Assembly: GCA_016872795.1 (NCBI GenBank)
Contig: VGYZ01000010.1
Location: 1-63,264, forward strand
Reading direction: 5' to 3'
From: Planctomycetota bacterium
Lineage (GTDB): Bacteria > Planctomycetota > UBA1135 > GCA-002686595
DNA: 63,264 bases
A model generated the notes under the pieces. It was not told the origin of the DNA. It did no database searches and worked only from the letters and a program-made list of their open reading frames with translations. Positions 8,671 through 17,397 of this stretch are shown here, in pieces (position 1 is the stretch's first letter; each line of letters begins with the position of its first letter). A program made the translations under genes and the position numbers.

Positions 8671-9090
8671 ATCACCGTCGGGCTCGCTCTGGGCGACCGC
8701 CACGCGCACTCTCAAGTGCTGGACGCTGGCGGTCGGCCGCTCGAGCAGGGCCGCGTCGCGCTGTCGCCCGCGGAGCTCCTCGCGCGGCTGGGGCGTGTCG
8801 ATGCGCAGGTGCTTCTTGCCGGTGACGCACTGCTCCGTCGTGCACCAGGCCGATCTGGCCGTGAAGCGAGCACGCGACGCCGCGGTCGCATCCCGAACGG
8901 CGCTGATCAACCACATGCGCGGTGCAAGTCGTTCGGGCTGCGCTTGCCGACATGTTCACCAGACGCCTTCCATCGGCGAGTGCTGGCGCACTTGCGCGAG
9001 AAGCTCGCACCCGCGCTGGAGCCGATCGTGCGCCTGATCAGCCAAGTCACGGCCGAGGTCGAGAACTTCGACGGTCTCGCGCGTCGCGCC
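8671..9090 (+). pseudogene. Degenerate IS110-family transposase
   Basis: Three blocks in family order are recognisable in two alternating frames. Frame 1 from 8671 gives ITVGLALGDRHAHSQVLDAG, the IS110 N-terminal RuvC-like strand, but with the expected catalytic Asp (GLD/GID) replaced by Ala. Frame 2 from about 8822 gives HQADLAVKRARDAAVASRT and ALINHMRG. Frame 1 again from 8923 gives KSFGLRLPTCSPDAFHRRVL and the following LAPALEPIVRLISQ. About 60 residues between the first two blocks and the whole C-terminal domain with its serine motif are missing. IS110 elements lack terminal inverted repeats, so element ends cannot be set. Confidence 0.75.
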
Positions 9091-9232
9091 GGGGGGCCAG
9101 GCCGACGGACAGCGGACTCTCGGCGAGCAGCGCCGCCCCTTTGGGGAGGCACGCGAGCGGCGCCAGAGCTCCGATCAGGAGGAGCCGCACTCGCGGAGCG
9201 GATTCCGCGCCGCCATCCGGGAGTTCGCGCAT

Positions 9233-9292
9233 GGCTCGGTCGCGGATAGGAACTCCAAGCGGACGACTTCCGCCGGAGGCGGTCGGCGTCGA
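9233..9292 (-). repeat. 60-bp dispersed repeat, copy 1 (possible reverse-transcriptase remnant)
   Basis: 57 of 60 bases are identical to 14557-14616. The minus strand reads PTASGGSRPLGVPIRDRAM, which resembles the PLGIPTxxDRAxQ block of group II intron-type reverse transcriptases; copy 2 gives PTASGRSHPLGVPIRDRA. No other RT motif (such as YADD) is present, so the RT assignment is weak, while the repeat itself is certain. Confidence 0.6.
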
Positions 9293-9390
9293 CGGCCAGA
9301 GGTGGGCTAGCCGCGGTGGGCGCATTCCCGTCCATGGGCAACCAAGGCGCTGCGCAGGTCAACGGCACCGCGCGTTGAAGGGCCGATGGA

Positions 9391-10959
9391 TCACAGGAAC
9401 ACGGTCAGTACCCAGCTCTCGCGCAGCAGATTGACTCCCCCCAAGTCGTCAGGGTTGACTCCCCACAACAGCGCGCTGAAGCGCAGCGCGGATGTGCTGG
9501 TGCGCGTCACGGGGAGCGGGGGGAGGTCGAGCGCGTTGCGCGTCAATGACACAGGGTCGATCTGGATCCAAGGCAATATCGGAACGGGCGCGGAGTTGGT
9601 GTTGACGGGCCCTTCCAGCTGCAGCTGAATGAAGCCGAGCATGTGGTTCTCGAGGTCGAAGCCGTTGAATTGGACATGGAGCTCGTCCAGCGCGGAATTC
9701 GGCTGAGAGTGGCGTACCGCCGTGAAGCCGAAGTCTCCCTTGCCCTGCCGCAGGCCGTCCGTAGCAATCCCCATCCGGCGCGATGTCGCCGACAGGTCGT
9801 GCGGATCCCCGATGCAGGCACTCTTCACATTGTCCGGCGTCCCCGTTGGCGTGCGCGGCTTCAGTCCCATCTTCTGCGTGATCGGCATTCCGCCCGGGGC
9901 CTTCAACGCGGTTGTGTTGCAAATGGGGGCCTGGGAGGGGCCGGTTTGGTACACGAGGAGCTGATCGAACGGCTGTTGCGTATCGTCGGACTCAGGCGTG
10001 AGGGAGAAGACCACGCGACTTGGGCCGGAAGAGGGCGCGAAGACCGAGAGCGCGTCGATCTCGACGGTCCCCATTTGGCGGTTGGGGAAGAGATCGTCGT
10101 GGTGGAACGCGATGGTCGGTCCGTCCCACTCGAGTGTCATGCCGTTCCACTGCAGCCGATAGACATGGGAGGCGCACGGCTCGTGCCCTCCGAGGGACAC
10201 ATTGAGCGCTGTCAGCGATGTGACAAAGGGCTGGGTGAGAGTGAAGTAGAACTGATCGCGAACCGGGAACATCGGATCGGGCGCTCCGGTGGAGTTCGAC
10301 GCGTTGACGCCCATCGCGAAGTCATGGTTGACAATCTCGCGGGCCTGTGAAGCTTGCGGCGCCGCTTGCTGCAGGTAAAGCTGCGCGTCGGTGTACTCGA
10401 TCCGAACGGTGTCCAAGAATCTCGGGTGGATACCGGAGCTGCCTTCCGCATAGTAGGACATGATCTCCGTCGCAGGGTTGATGCCCAGCGATACGCGGCT
10501 CTTGAGCAGACTGCCCGGCATCCCCAAAGCCGCCGAGTCGAGCACGACGGAGACCATGCACCACAGGCCTGGGCTCATGACCATGCGGCCGGAGGCATCA
10601 ACGGTCGGCATGATGTCTCCGCCCGTGGAAATCCCGCCAAATGGGTTTCCCCTTGGCACTGCCGGAGGCGCCCATCGAGTCAGCTGAGCGATCGAGAAGT
10701 CAGGGTGAGCGGCGGTCGCGATTCCGAATGTGGCCGAGTTCCACTCGAGCGGAACGCCGGAGTTCGCGCCGGGTGCACGGATCCAGAGGTACGAGACCTC
10801 CGGGGTCTCCTCGACGGTCATGCCGACGGCGAGGTTGGTGAACAATCCTTGAGCCCTCTGGGGCGGGATGGGCGTGCCGGGAGTGCCTTGTGCAGTGACC
10901 GGGAGTGCCAGCGAAAGGGTGGCGAGCAGGCGGGGGCTGTGGAAGGTCTTCAGTTTCAT
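9391..10959 (-). CDS. Secreted protein of unknown function
   Basis: 522 residues from the ATG at 10959, which begins a clear signal peptide (MKLKTFHSPRLLATLSLALP, likely cut after VTAQG). An earlier ATG at 11034 would place 25 residues ahead of the signal and overlap the kinase gene. The mature part is rich in Pro, Ser, Thr and Gly with scattered aromatics and no motif that I recognise. It lies 71 bp downstream of the Ser/Thr kinase on the same strand, so sigma factor, kinase and this exported protein may form one transcription unit. It could be the output of that signalling pair (inference). Confidence 0.72.
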   Translation of the reverse strand: MKLKTFHSPRLLATLSLALPVTAQGTPGTPIPPQRAQGLFTNLAVGMTVEETPEVSYLWIRAPGANSGVPLEWNSATFGIATAAHPDFSIAQLTRWAPPAVPRGNPFGGISTGGDIMPTVDASGRMVMSPGLWCMVSVVLDSAALGMPGSLLKSRVSLGINPATEIMSYYAEGSSGIHPRFLDTVRIEYTDAQLYLQQAAPQASQAREIVNHDFAMGVNASNSTGAPDPMFPVRDQFYFTLTQPFVTSLTALNVSLGGHEPCASHVYRLQWNGMTLEWDGPTIAFHHDDLFPNRQMGTVEIDALSVFAPSSGPSRVVFSLTPESDDTQQPFDQLLVYQTGPSQAPICNTTALKAPGGMPITQKMGLKPRTPTGTPDNVKSACIGDPHDLSATSRRMGIATDGLRQGKGDFGFTAVRHSQPNSALDELHVQFNGFDLENHMLGFIQLQLEGPVNTNSAPVPILPWIQIDPVSLTRNALDLPPLPVTRTSTSALRFSALLWGVNPDDLGGVNLLRESWVLTVFL

Positions 10960-11030
10960 GGCAGCGCCCTTGGTGACGAGGGTTGTGAGTCTAGGTGCCG
11001 CAGGGCGCGATGCGTTCTCTGTGGCTCGGG

Positions 11031-13535
11031 TCATTTGGATGCCTTGCGTCCGCGCGGATCGAAGGATCGCAGGATACGGCGGACAGTCTCGGTCTGGGTG
11101 GCGTCGAGTTCGGCGGGCATGTGGCGCAAGAGCAGTTCCTGTCGCCACCAGTTCTCAGGCGAATCCGCGAGCACATCCGCCAGAGCATGGAACAGCTCGC
11201 CCGCGTTCTCCTCATTGAGCGACAGCGCGATCCGGTAGGCGGCATCCGTCGCCCACCCTTCTTTGTCGGTGACTCGCCCCTCGACAGCGGCGAAGTGCTC
11301 CAAGGACTTCTCGACGAGGGGTGCGCGCAGCGCAGCGTCCGCCGCATCGAGCGCGTTGTAGGCAGCGACGAGGCCTAGCCAATAGGAACGCCAGCCGGCA
11401 TCCTCGGGAACGAGCCCTGTTGCCGCCGTTTCGATGAGTTCGCCAGCCGCTTCGAAGCGACGCGCAGCGATCTCGATCCAGACCAGATTCTCGAACAGAT
11501 GCGCGTAGTTGGGACGCAGCTTGGTGGCGACGGTCAGGTAGTCGCGTGCCTCGTCAAGTCGACCCAACGAAAACGCCGCAAGGGATGCGTTGATGCGCGG
11601 CACATGCGCGCGCGGAGCCAAGGCGACGCTCTGGGAGCCGGAACGAAGCGCATCGTCGTAGCGTCCCTGCGCTAGCAGCAGTTGGCAAGCGATGTTCGAT
11701 GTGGAGGCCGTCGGAGCGCCGAGTCGGCTCTCGAGGCGCACGAGGTCGGCAAAGCGCTGCAACGCGACCTGCTCGAGTTCGGCGCCCTCCAGCCCGGCGA
11801 AACCGGAGAAGGCGAGCAGCAGCTCTTCCGCGTGCGGGATCGAGCGGACTTCTGCCTCCGCGAACAACTGCAGCGCCTCGGCGCGTCGCCCCTCTCGGAG
11901 CAGGTGATACCCGAGCAGGTAACGATCGAGGGCTGAGGTCGCCTCGGGCAGCCCGGAGAGGTCGAGCATCGCGAAACCGCCCGAGCGGGCCTCGGCCCTC
12001 GAGTAACGCGCCGCGAGCTCACTCGCGAACGACGAGTCGACGAATGCGGCAACCTCCGCCATGTCCGCGGCTGCGCCATCGCCGTCGCCGTGATCCTGAC
12101 GGAAGGAGGCGCGCAGCAGGAAGGTCGGCAGCGGCTCGACGGCAACCGCGGCGGCTGCGTCGAGCAGCTTTTCGAGCGCGATGCGGTCAGCTTCGAGACG
12201 GTAGACGCGGTTGGCGACGCCGACGACGGTGAAGTTCGGCGGGAAATGCTGCGCGATCTGGGCATGCTCGGCCTGGCGGGCTTCGAGCTGGCGTATGCGA
12301 ATCTCGCGGGCACCGAGGGCGAGCGCGAGCGTCGCGATGGCGGCCAGCGCACCCCGCGCGGCGAGCGAGCGCGAGAGACGCCGCCACAACCGTTCCGCCG
12401 AAGTGATCGGGCGTGCAGAGATCGGCCTGAACTCGAGGAACGCGCGTAGATCCGCCTCCAACTCGGCGGCCGTCGCGTAGCGGCGCGCAGGATCGCGGGC
12501 CATGCCCTTGTCGAGAATCGCTTGCAGGTCGCGCGGCAGGCCCGGACGCAGCTGCGCTGCCGGGCGCGGTTCCCGCGTCGCGAGCTGCGCGAGGATCTGC
12601 GTCGGCGACCCTTCGTAGGGCGCGTGCAGCGTGAGCAGGTGGTAAAGCGTCGCTGCCAGGCTGTAAACATCGCTCGCGGCCGTGCGGCGCGCCTTCCGCT
12701 CGAGTGCTTCCGGCGGCATGTACGCGGGCGTGCCGAGGCTTGTGGCCGAACGAGTCGCCGAGTTCTGGTCGTCGAGCAGTGCCACGCCGAAGTCGAGCAG
12801 AACCGGATGTCCGTCGCGACGCACGAGGATGTTCGAGGGCTTGATATCGCGGTGCAGCACGCCCGCGCGGTGCACCGCCTCGAGCCCGGCCGCGAGGTCC
12901 GCGGTCCAACGCACGACCGTGCGCAAGTAACTCGACTCGCCGCGGCGAGCGACGCCCAGCGTCGATTCGATCCATGCTGCGTCGTCGCCCGATGGGCTCG
13001 GCGTGAGCGAGACGGCGGTGTCGAGGACGACCGACAGCGACGGGCCGTCGATTCGCTCCATCACGATGTAGACCTGCTCTTCAGCGGTGCGCCCGCGATC
13101 GAAGAGCGTGACCACCGCGGGATGCTGCACGGCAGCCATTGCCTGCGCCTCGCGCTCGAATCGCTGCAGCGCGAGCTCGGGTGCCATCAGTCCGTGGTGG
13201 ACGATCTTGCAGGCTACCTTGCGGCCGAGCTCGAGGTCCTCGGCGAGGTAAACGACCCCCATTGCACCGGCGCCGATGCGTTCGAGGATATGGAAGCGAT
13301 CACCGAGGCAGTTGCCCGGCAGCCCGTCGTGCCCTGCGGCATGTGCGACCAATCCGGGTATCGAAGCAGAGCGTTCGACAGCCGAGCGGACGCGGGCGAG
13401 ATCTTCGGGATGATCCTTGCAGGCGGCCTCGAGCCAGTCCGCGCGACCTTCCTCGCGCAGCGCGAGTGCGGTGGCGACGAGACCCGCGAGCTCATCCCGG
13501 CGCGAGCCCGTGCGCCGCGATCGCTCGGCGTTCAT
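11031..13535 (-). CDS. Transmembrane serine/threonine protein kinase with C-terminal TPR-like region
   Basis: 834 residues. The Hanks-type kinase domain spans about 82-370 with glycine loop GAGAMGVVY (88-96), ATP-binding Lys110, catalytic HRDIKPSN (228-235), metal-binding DFG (248-250) and the APE-equivalent PPE (274-276), so it should be active. A transmembrane helix at about 393-410 follows, then about 420 residues of helical TPR-like repeats outside the membrane. The ATG overlaps the stop of the sigma gene by 4 nt (ATGA). ECF factor plus kinase pairs are a known planctomycete arrangement in which the kinase may control the sigma factor. Confidence 0.92.
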   Translation of the reverse strand: MNAERSRRTGSRRDELAGLVATALALREEGRADWLEAACKDHPEDLARVRSAVERSASIPGLVAHAAGHDGLPGNCLGDRFHILERIGAGAMGVVYLAEDLELGRKVACKIVHHGLMAPELALQRFEREAQAMAAVQHPAVVTLFDRGRTAEEQVYIVMERIDGPSLSVVLDTAVSLTPSPSGDDAAWIESTLGVARRGESSYLRTVVRWTADLAAGLEAVHRAGVLHRDIKPSNILVRRDGHPVLLDFGVALLDDQNSATRSATSLGTPAYMPPEALERKARRTAASDVYSLAATLYHLLTLHAPYEGSPTQILAQLATREPRPAAQLRPGLPRDLQAILDKGMARDPARRYATAAELEADLRAFLEFRPISARPITSAERLWRRLSRSLAARGALAAIATLALALGAREIRIRQLEARQAEHAQIAQHFPPNFTVVGVANRVYRLEADRIALEKLLDAAAAVAVEPLPTFLLRASFRQDHGDGDGAAADMAEVAAFVDSSFASELAARYSRAEARSGGFAMLDLSGLPEATSALDRYLLGYHLLREGRRAEALQLFAEAEVRSIPHAEELLLAFSGFAGLEGAELEQVALQRFADLVRLESRLGAPTASTSNIACQLLLAQGRYDDALRSGSQSVALAPRAHVPRINASLAAFSLGRLDEARDYLTVATKLRPNYAHLFENLVWIEIAARRFEAAGELIETAATGLVPEDAGWRSYWLGLVAAYNALDAADAALRAPLVEKSLEHFAAVEGRVTDKEGWATDAAYRIALSLNEENAGELFHALADVLADSPENWWRQELLLRHMPAELDATQTETVRRILRSFDPRGRKASK

Positions 13536-14137
13536 TCGGAGTCTCCCAGCTCGAGCGTCAGGTGCGCCTGCGCCTCGAAGAACGCGCGCCGCGCGGAGGA
13601 TTCCGAGCCATAACCGAGCTGCTCCGCGAGTTCGCGGAACGACGCCAGCCCCTCGATGCGCGCGCGCAGGAGGTGCCGGACGCGCGGTTCGAACTTTGCG
13701 ATCGCCGCGATCAGCCGCGCCGAATCCTCTGCAGCTACTGCGAGCTCAGCCGGATCCGCCTCGAGGCCCGCGAGGTCGAAATTGCCCGTGATGGGCAGGC
13801 TCTTGCGACCGTCGCGCTGCGCGGCCTGATGGAACCGCAGCGCATCGAGCACCCGGTTGCGGACGAGGGTGGCAAGGTACCCGACGAAGGCCTGTTCGTT
13901 CTGACCGCCGAAGGCCTCGAGGTCCCACAACACGCTTTCGAATACGGAGTGCACGACATCCCCCGTGCTGAAGCGGGCCGAGAGCCAAGGCTGGCTGCGC
14001 CGCAGGTCCACGGCGAGTCGCTGGTGCACGAGCCTTTGCACGACCGGGTAGAAGCGCTGCGCGAACTCTTCAAGCACCTGTCTGTCGCCCGCCCTCGCTC
14101 TTTCCAGCATGTCCAGGAACTCGGAGGTTTGGCTCAT
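13532..14137 (-). CDS. ECF-like RNA polymerase sigma factor coupled to a Ser/Thr kinase
   Basis: 201 residues from the ATG at 14137. Region 2 (about 25-105) contains FSTGDVVHSVFESVLWDLEAF and VGYLATLVRNRVLDALR, a planctomycete-style variant of the ECF core-binding region. Region 4 (about 150-195) ends with FRELAEQLGYGSESSARRAFF, a helix-turn-helix. The stop overlaps the kinase start by 4 nt. A GTGTTACCCTAA element lies 10 nt upstream of the start and matches the motif before the other sigma gene, so both may be under the same or their own control. The longer frame upstream of this ATG is not family-like. Confidence 0.86.
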   Translation of the reverse strand: MSQTSEFLDMLERARAGDRQVLEEFAQRFYPVVQRLVHQRLAVDLRRSQPWLSARFSTGDVVHSVFESVLWDLEAFGGQNEQAFVGYLATLVRNRVLDALRFHQAAQRDGRKSLPITGNFDLAGLEADPAELAVAAEDSARLIAAIAKFEPRVRHLLRARIEGLASFRELAEQLGYGSESSARRAFFEAQAHLTLELGDSE

Positions 14138-14147
14138 CGACGAGTGG

Positions 14148-14159
14148 TTAGGGTAACAC
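14148..14159 (-). promoter_or_regulatory. GTGTTACCCTAA motif upstream of the second sigma gene
   Basis: Read on the minus strand, GTGTTACCCTAA ends 10 nt before the ATG at 14137. It shares GTGT and CCCTAA with the element at 1765-1774, with the same placement relative to an ECF gene. TACCCT inside it also fits a TANNNT -10. The role is inferred. Confidence 0.3.
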
Positions 14160-14556
14160 TGCCCGCCCTGCTCCTGCCGAGCAGCCGGAAAGCCCCTGCG
14201 AGCCCCTGGCCGCTCCGCCGCATGGATGGCGCTTCGCTTCACAACCATCTAGGGCGTCGAGTCACGCCCGTTCCGTCGCAAAATCCGCAAAAAAATCCCG
14301 GCGGTAAGGAGCTCCCCCGGCGGGCGGGGGTGTCCCGCCTTGCTCGCACTCAGGGGGAGGGGCGCGCCGCTCGGCCGGGCTCGAGCGAGCTCGATCGCCT
14401 TTGCGGTCGTGAGTCCCGTGCACCCATCGCGACGCAGCGCCTGGCACTCGCGGGCGATGTCGGGGTCGTCCAGTTTTCAGGAGCAGTGCCGCAAGGGATG
14501 CGCGACGCAGGCTAGGCTCGAGCTGTTCGTGCGGGCGAGTCGGCGCGGGTCGCGGA

Positions 14557-14616
14557 GGCTCGGTCGCGGATAGGAACTCCCAGCGGATGACTTCGGCCGG
14601 AGGCGGTCGGCGTCGA
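14557..14616 (-). repeat. 60-bp dispersed repeat, copy 2
   Basis: Differs from 9233-9292 at three of 60 positions, and weaker similarity continues about 30 bp to the right. On its left it is fused to sequence shared with the transposase-relic patch at 6163-6212, so this locus is a mosaic of pieces found separately elsewhere. Confidence 0.75.
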
Positions 14617-14642
14617 GCGCGAGGTGGAGGTGCGCCGCGGCG

Positions 14643-14876
14643 CTGGAGTCGAGGGTGGCGAGCCGGTCTCAGGCGCTCGAGGCCGGACTCTCGGCCGGCC
14701 CGACGCGGATCGAAGCCGGAGCTGATCCGATCGAGTGTGCCGTGGCGCGCTGGATCGAGCACAACGGCGGGCGCGGCGAGGGTGCGGCGCCCGCGCCGAC
14801 CGCGGTCGTGGACGACGCTTTGCAGCAGCGCCTCGCCGACACCTTCGCCGCGCTGCAAGAGAAGGTCGGCCAAGTA
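14643..14876 (+). pseudogene. Internally deleted copy of the TPR-like gene at 5046
   Basis: The plus strand encodes residues corresponding to about 54-123 of the intact protein (shared runs include PTRIEAG, AVARW and EHNG.RGEGAAPAPTA), then jumps straight to the last six or seven residues (LQEKVGQ versus LREKVGQ). The N-terminal anchor is absent and about 168 codons are deleted, apparently between short GCxGCGCT repeats. A one-base insertion (GGCCAAGTAG for GGCCAGTAG) removes the stop. Downstream sequence remains alignable into the epimerase 3' end. It is clearly a relic, not a gene. Confidence 0.88.
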
Positions 14877-14939
14877 GTTCGAGCGCTGCGCTCGATCGCT
14901 TGCCTGCCTCGGCCCGCTCTCGCGGAGTGTGGGCGCGGT

Positions 14940-15899
14940 CTACTTCGCGCTCGCGCTCGCCTTCCAGCACTCGGCGATGCCTTCGCGCAGCTCGCGCTGC
15001 GGCGCGAAGCCGAGGGCGCGCAGCTTGCGCGTGTCGGGGACGCGGCGGCGGACGGAGCCGGGGGGCGCGGGGCGAGCGTCGAGCGTGGGGTGGAAGCCAG
15101 CGACATCGAAGACGAGCTGGGCGAGCTCGGCGATCTGGGTTTCGCGGTCGGAGCCGATGTTGTACAGGCCGCCCTTGCCTTCGAGGGCGGCGCCGAGCAC
15201 GGCGCGCAGGGCGCGGGCGGCGTCGTCGACGTGCAGGAAGGAGCGGGTCTGGTCGGCGCCGAAGACCGGGAAGGGGTCGACCTTGGCGCGGGCGCGCGCG
15301 AGGAACTCGGGGATCACATGGGTGGGGCCCATGCGCGGCCCGTAGACATTGTGGAAGCGCACGACGATCGGCGTGAACTTCCCGAGCTTCGCGGCGCCGA
15401 AGACGGCGCTCTCGCCGGCGATCTTGCTCGCTGCGTAGGACCAGCGCGGCAGCGCGATGTCGTCGATCGCGAGCAGGACATCCTCCGGAGTCGGGATCGG
15501 CGCGAGGCCGCGGTCGACGCTCGCGGCGTAGTTCTCGCTGGACGAGGCGAAGAAGAATGTGCGGCAGCCCGATTCGAGCGCGGCGTCGAGCGCGTTGAGC
15601 GTGGTGCGCATGTTGACCGCCATCGTCTCGTAGGGATGGTCGGTGACGTACTGCACGCCGACGATCGCGGCGAAGTGGAAGAACGCGTCGAAGTTGCCGC
15701 GCAGCAGCGCGCGATCCTGCGCGAAGTCGCCGCGGCGCAGCTCGAGTCGGCCGGGGTGGCGCGCGGCGAGCGCCTCGAGATCGGCGAGGCCGCCCTTCTT
15801 GCCGATGTCGACGGTCGTGACCGTGTCGCCCTGCTCGAGCAGCTGGCGCACGAGCTCGAAGCCGATCACTCCAGCGCCGCCGGTGACGAGGTGTCGCAT
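14940..15899 (-). CDS. NAD-dependent epimerase/dehydratase (extended SDR)
   Basis: 319 residues. The Rossmann motif TGGAGVIG is at 6-13, a serine-rich active-site strand FFASSSENYA is near 117-126, and the catalytic YAASK gives Tyr155 and Lys159, so the residues for nucleotide-sugar oxidation and reduction are present. The sequence RFHNVYGPRM is typical of UDP/GDP-sugar epimerases and 4,6-dehydratases. It is third in an operon with GT2 and a nucleotide-sugar dehydrogenase (17-bp gap), fitting polysaccharide precursor synthesis. The exact sugar cannot be told. The start is the ATG at 15899, six residues before the Rossmann motif. A fragment of this gene is duplicated at 6028-6138. Confidence 0.88.
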   Translation of the reverse strand: MRHLVTGGAGVIGFELVRQLLEQGDTVTTVDIGKKGGLADLEALAARHPGRLELRRGDFAQDRALLRGNFDAFFHFAAIVGVQYVTDHPYETMAVNMRTTLNALDAALESGCRTFFFASSSENYAASVDRGLAPIPTPEDVLLAIDDIALPRWSYAASKIAGESAVFGAAKLGKFTPIVVRFHNVYGPRMGPTHVIPEFLARARAKVDPFPVFGADQTRSFLHVDDAARALRAVLGAALEGKGGLYNIGSDRETQIAELAQLVFDVAGFHPTLDARPAPPGSVRRRVPDTRKLRALGFAPQRELREGIAECWKASASAK

Positions 15900-15916
15900 C
15901 GGTTGGGGTCCTTGCG

Positions 15917-17395
15917 CTAGCGCGCGCCGCCGCGCTCGTAGTCGCCGCGTCCGTAGACCTTGAGCGCGATGTCGCGCCGCGCGAAGTCCGCCGCGCAGGC
16001 GTCGACGATCATGTTCCAGGGATCGACGACGATCGTGCCGCTCGCGAGCTCCTTCTTGAGCAGCTCGGCGAGGAACGGCCGGTAGAGCGGGTCGGGCAGG
16101 CAGATGATCACTGCATCGGCGCCGCGCACGAGCGGCTGCGCGTCCTGCGAAACCTCGATCTCCGGGCACTCGTCCCAGTGTGTGACCAGCGGGTCGTAGG
16201 CCGCGACCTTGCAGCCCTTGGCCATCAGGGCGCGGCCGACGATCTCGCTCGGCGTGCTGCGCGTGTCGTTCACGCCCGGGCGGTAGGTGACGCCGACGAG
16301 CGCGACCTTGCGGCCGGCGAGCGCGCCGTGGAAGTGCTCCTCGATCCAGCGCACGGCGCGCATCGGCATCGCCTCGTTGGTCAGGATCGCACTGCGCGAG
16401 AACGGCATCGCGACTTGGAGTCCGAGCAGCTTCTCCGCGCCGTAGCGCGCGAGCAGCGCGTCCTTCGTGAGGCAGTAGCCGCCGACGCCGAGGCCCGGCA
16501 GCATCATGTTGTCGTGCGTGCCCTTGCGCATGCGCACGGACTTCACGATGTCGAACAGGTCCACGCCCGCGCCTTCGGCGAGCTTGGCCCACTCCTCGAT
16601 GAACGCGATGTTGGTCGCGCGGTAGCTGTTCTCGAGCAGCTTGGCCATCTCGGCCGCGCGCGTCGACTTGTGGCGCCAGAGCGGGAACTTCTCGACATTG
16701 ACATACTGCGAGAGGAAGTCGCGCGCGGCGTCGGCGCTCGCGGCGTCGATGCCGGCGTAGGCGCGCCAGAAGTTGTTGACGCTGTCGAGGTAATCGGGCC
16801 CCGGCATCACGCGCTCGTAGCAGTAGGCGAGCTTGGGCGGCTGCGCCGCGACATCGACGCCTTGCTTGCGCTGGCCTTCGCACAGCGCGGGATACAGCAT
16901 GCGGTCGCACAGGCCGATCGGCAGCGTGCTCTCGACCGTGACCAGCGTGCCGGGGCGCATGTGCGCGCCCACCATGCGCATGGCGGCGGCGTAGCCCTCG
17001 GTCGGAACCGTGAGCTGGTCGACCTGTCCCGCCTCGCGCTGCACATCGAGGTTGATGCACGAGACCACGATGTCGGCGAGACCGATCGAGCGCGGGTCGT
17101 TGGAGCCGACGAGGTTGCGCGAGACCGTGCAGGCCTCGTGGATCACGCGCTCGAGGCTGGGGTCGTTGGCGTAGGTGGGGGAGCTGCCCTGGTCGAGGCG
17201 CGCGACCTTGGCGCGGCCGGGCTCGTCGTCGCGGTCGAGGCCGATCACGAAGTACAGGCGTCCGCGCGCGCCGTCCGCGCGCGCGAGGTTGCCGGCGACG
17301 GCCGTGCCGACGAAGCCCAAGCCCAGCACGAGCACGACTTGCTTTCCGGCGGCCTTGGCGGCGCGGGCGCGGATCTCGATCGCTGCGAAGTCCAT
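15917..17395 (-). CDS. Nucleotide-sugar dehydrogenase (UDP-glucose/GDP-mannose dehydrogenase family)
   Basis: 492 residues with the three domains of the family. The NAD-binding GLGFVG is at 25-30, a central domain follows, and the catalytic cysteine lies in GVGGYCLTKD near residue 305. Its C-terminal domain includes GVTYRPGVNDTRSTPS. These enzymes oxidise the C6 of a UDP- or GDP-sugar twice to a uronic acid using two NAD+. The CLTKD variant is closer to the UDP-N-acetyl-mannosamine/galactosamine dehydrogenase side than to UDP-glucose dehydrogenase, though this is not decisive. The ATG is only 2 bp after the GT2 stop, so the two are co-translated. Confidence 0.9.
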   Translation of the reverse strand: MDFAAIEIRARAAKAAGKQVVLVLGLGFVGTAVAGNLARADGARGRLYFVIGLDRDDEPGRAKVARLDQGSSPTYANDPSLERVIHEACTVSRNLVGSNDPRSIGLADIVVSCINLDVQREAGQVDQLTVPTEGYAAAMRMVGAHMRPGTLVTVESTLPIGLCDRMLYPALCEGQRKQGVDVAAQPPKLAYCYERVMPGPDYLDSVNNFWRAYAGIDAASADAARDFLSQYVNVEKFPLWRHKSTRAAEMAKLLENSYRATNIAFIEEWAKLAEGAGVDLFDIVKSVRMRKGTHDNMMLPGLGVGGYCLTKDALLARYGAEKLLGLQVAMPFSRSAILTNEAMPMRAVRWIEEHFHGALAGRKVALVGVTYRPGVNDTRSTPSEIVGRALMAKGCKVAAYDPLVTHWDECPEIEVSQDAQPLVRGADAVIICLPDPLYRPFLAELLKKELASGTIVVDPWNMIVDACAADFARRDIALKVYGRGDYERGGAR

Positions 17396-17397
17396 CG

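Larger units (their letters stand above)
8419..9390. other. Long gene-free patch with IS110-type relic and a dispersed repeat
   Basis: About 970 bp without an intact gene. 8419-8670 contains the probable promoter side of the minus-strand gene and nothing else recognisable. 8671-9090 is a frameshifted, internally deleted IS110-type transposase. 9091-9232 shows no homology I recognise. 9233-9292 is a 60-bp repeat shared with 14557-14616. 9293-9390 holds nothing recognisable. Confidence 0.65.
14160..14939. other. Gene-free patch with A-rich site, dispersed repeat and TPR-gene relic
   Basis: 780 bp without an intact gene. 14275-14304 is an A-rich stretch unusual for this DNA, upstream of the sigma gene. 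14305-14515 shows nothing recognisable. 14516-14565 imperfectly matches 6163-6212. 14557-14616 is the second copy of the 60-bp repeat. 14643-14876 is the decayed TPR gene. 14877-14939 matches the sequence that follows the intact TPR gene at 5940. Confidence 0.65.
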
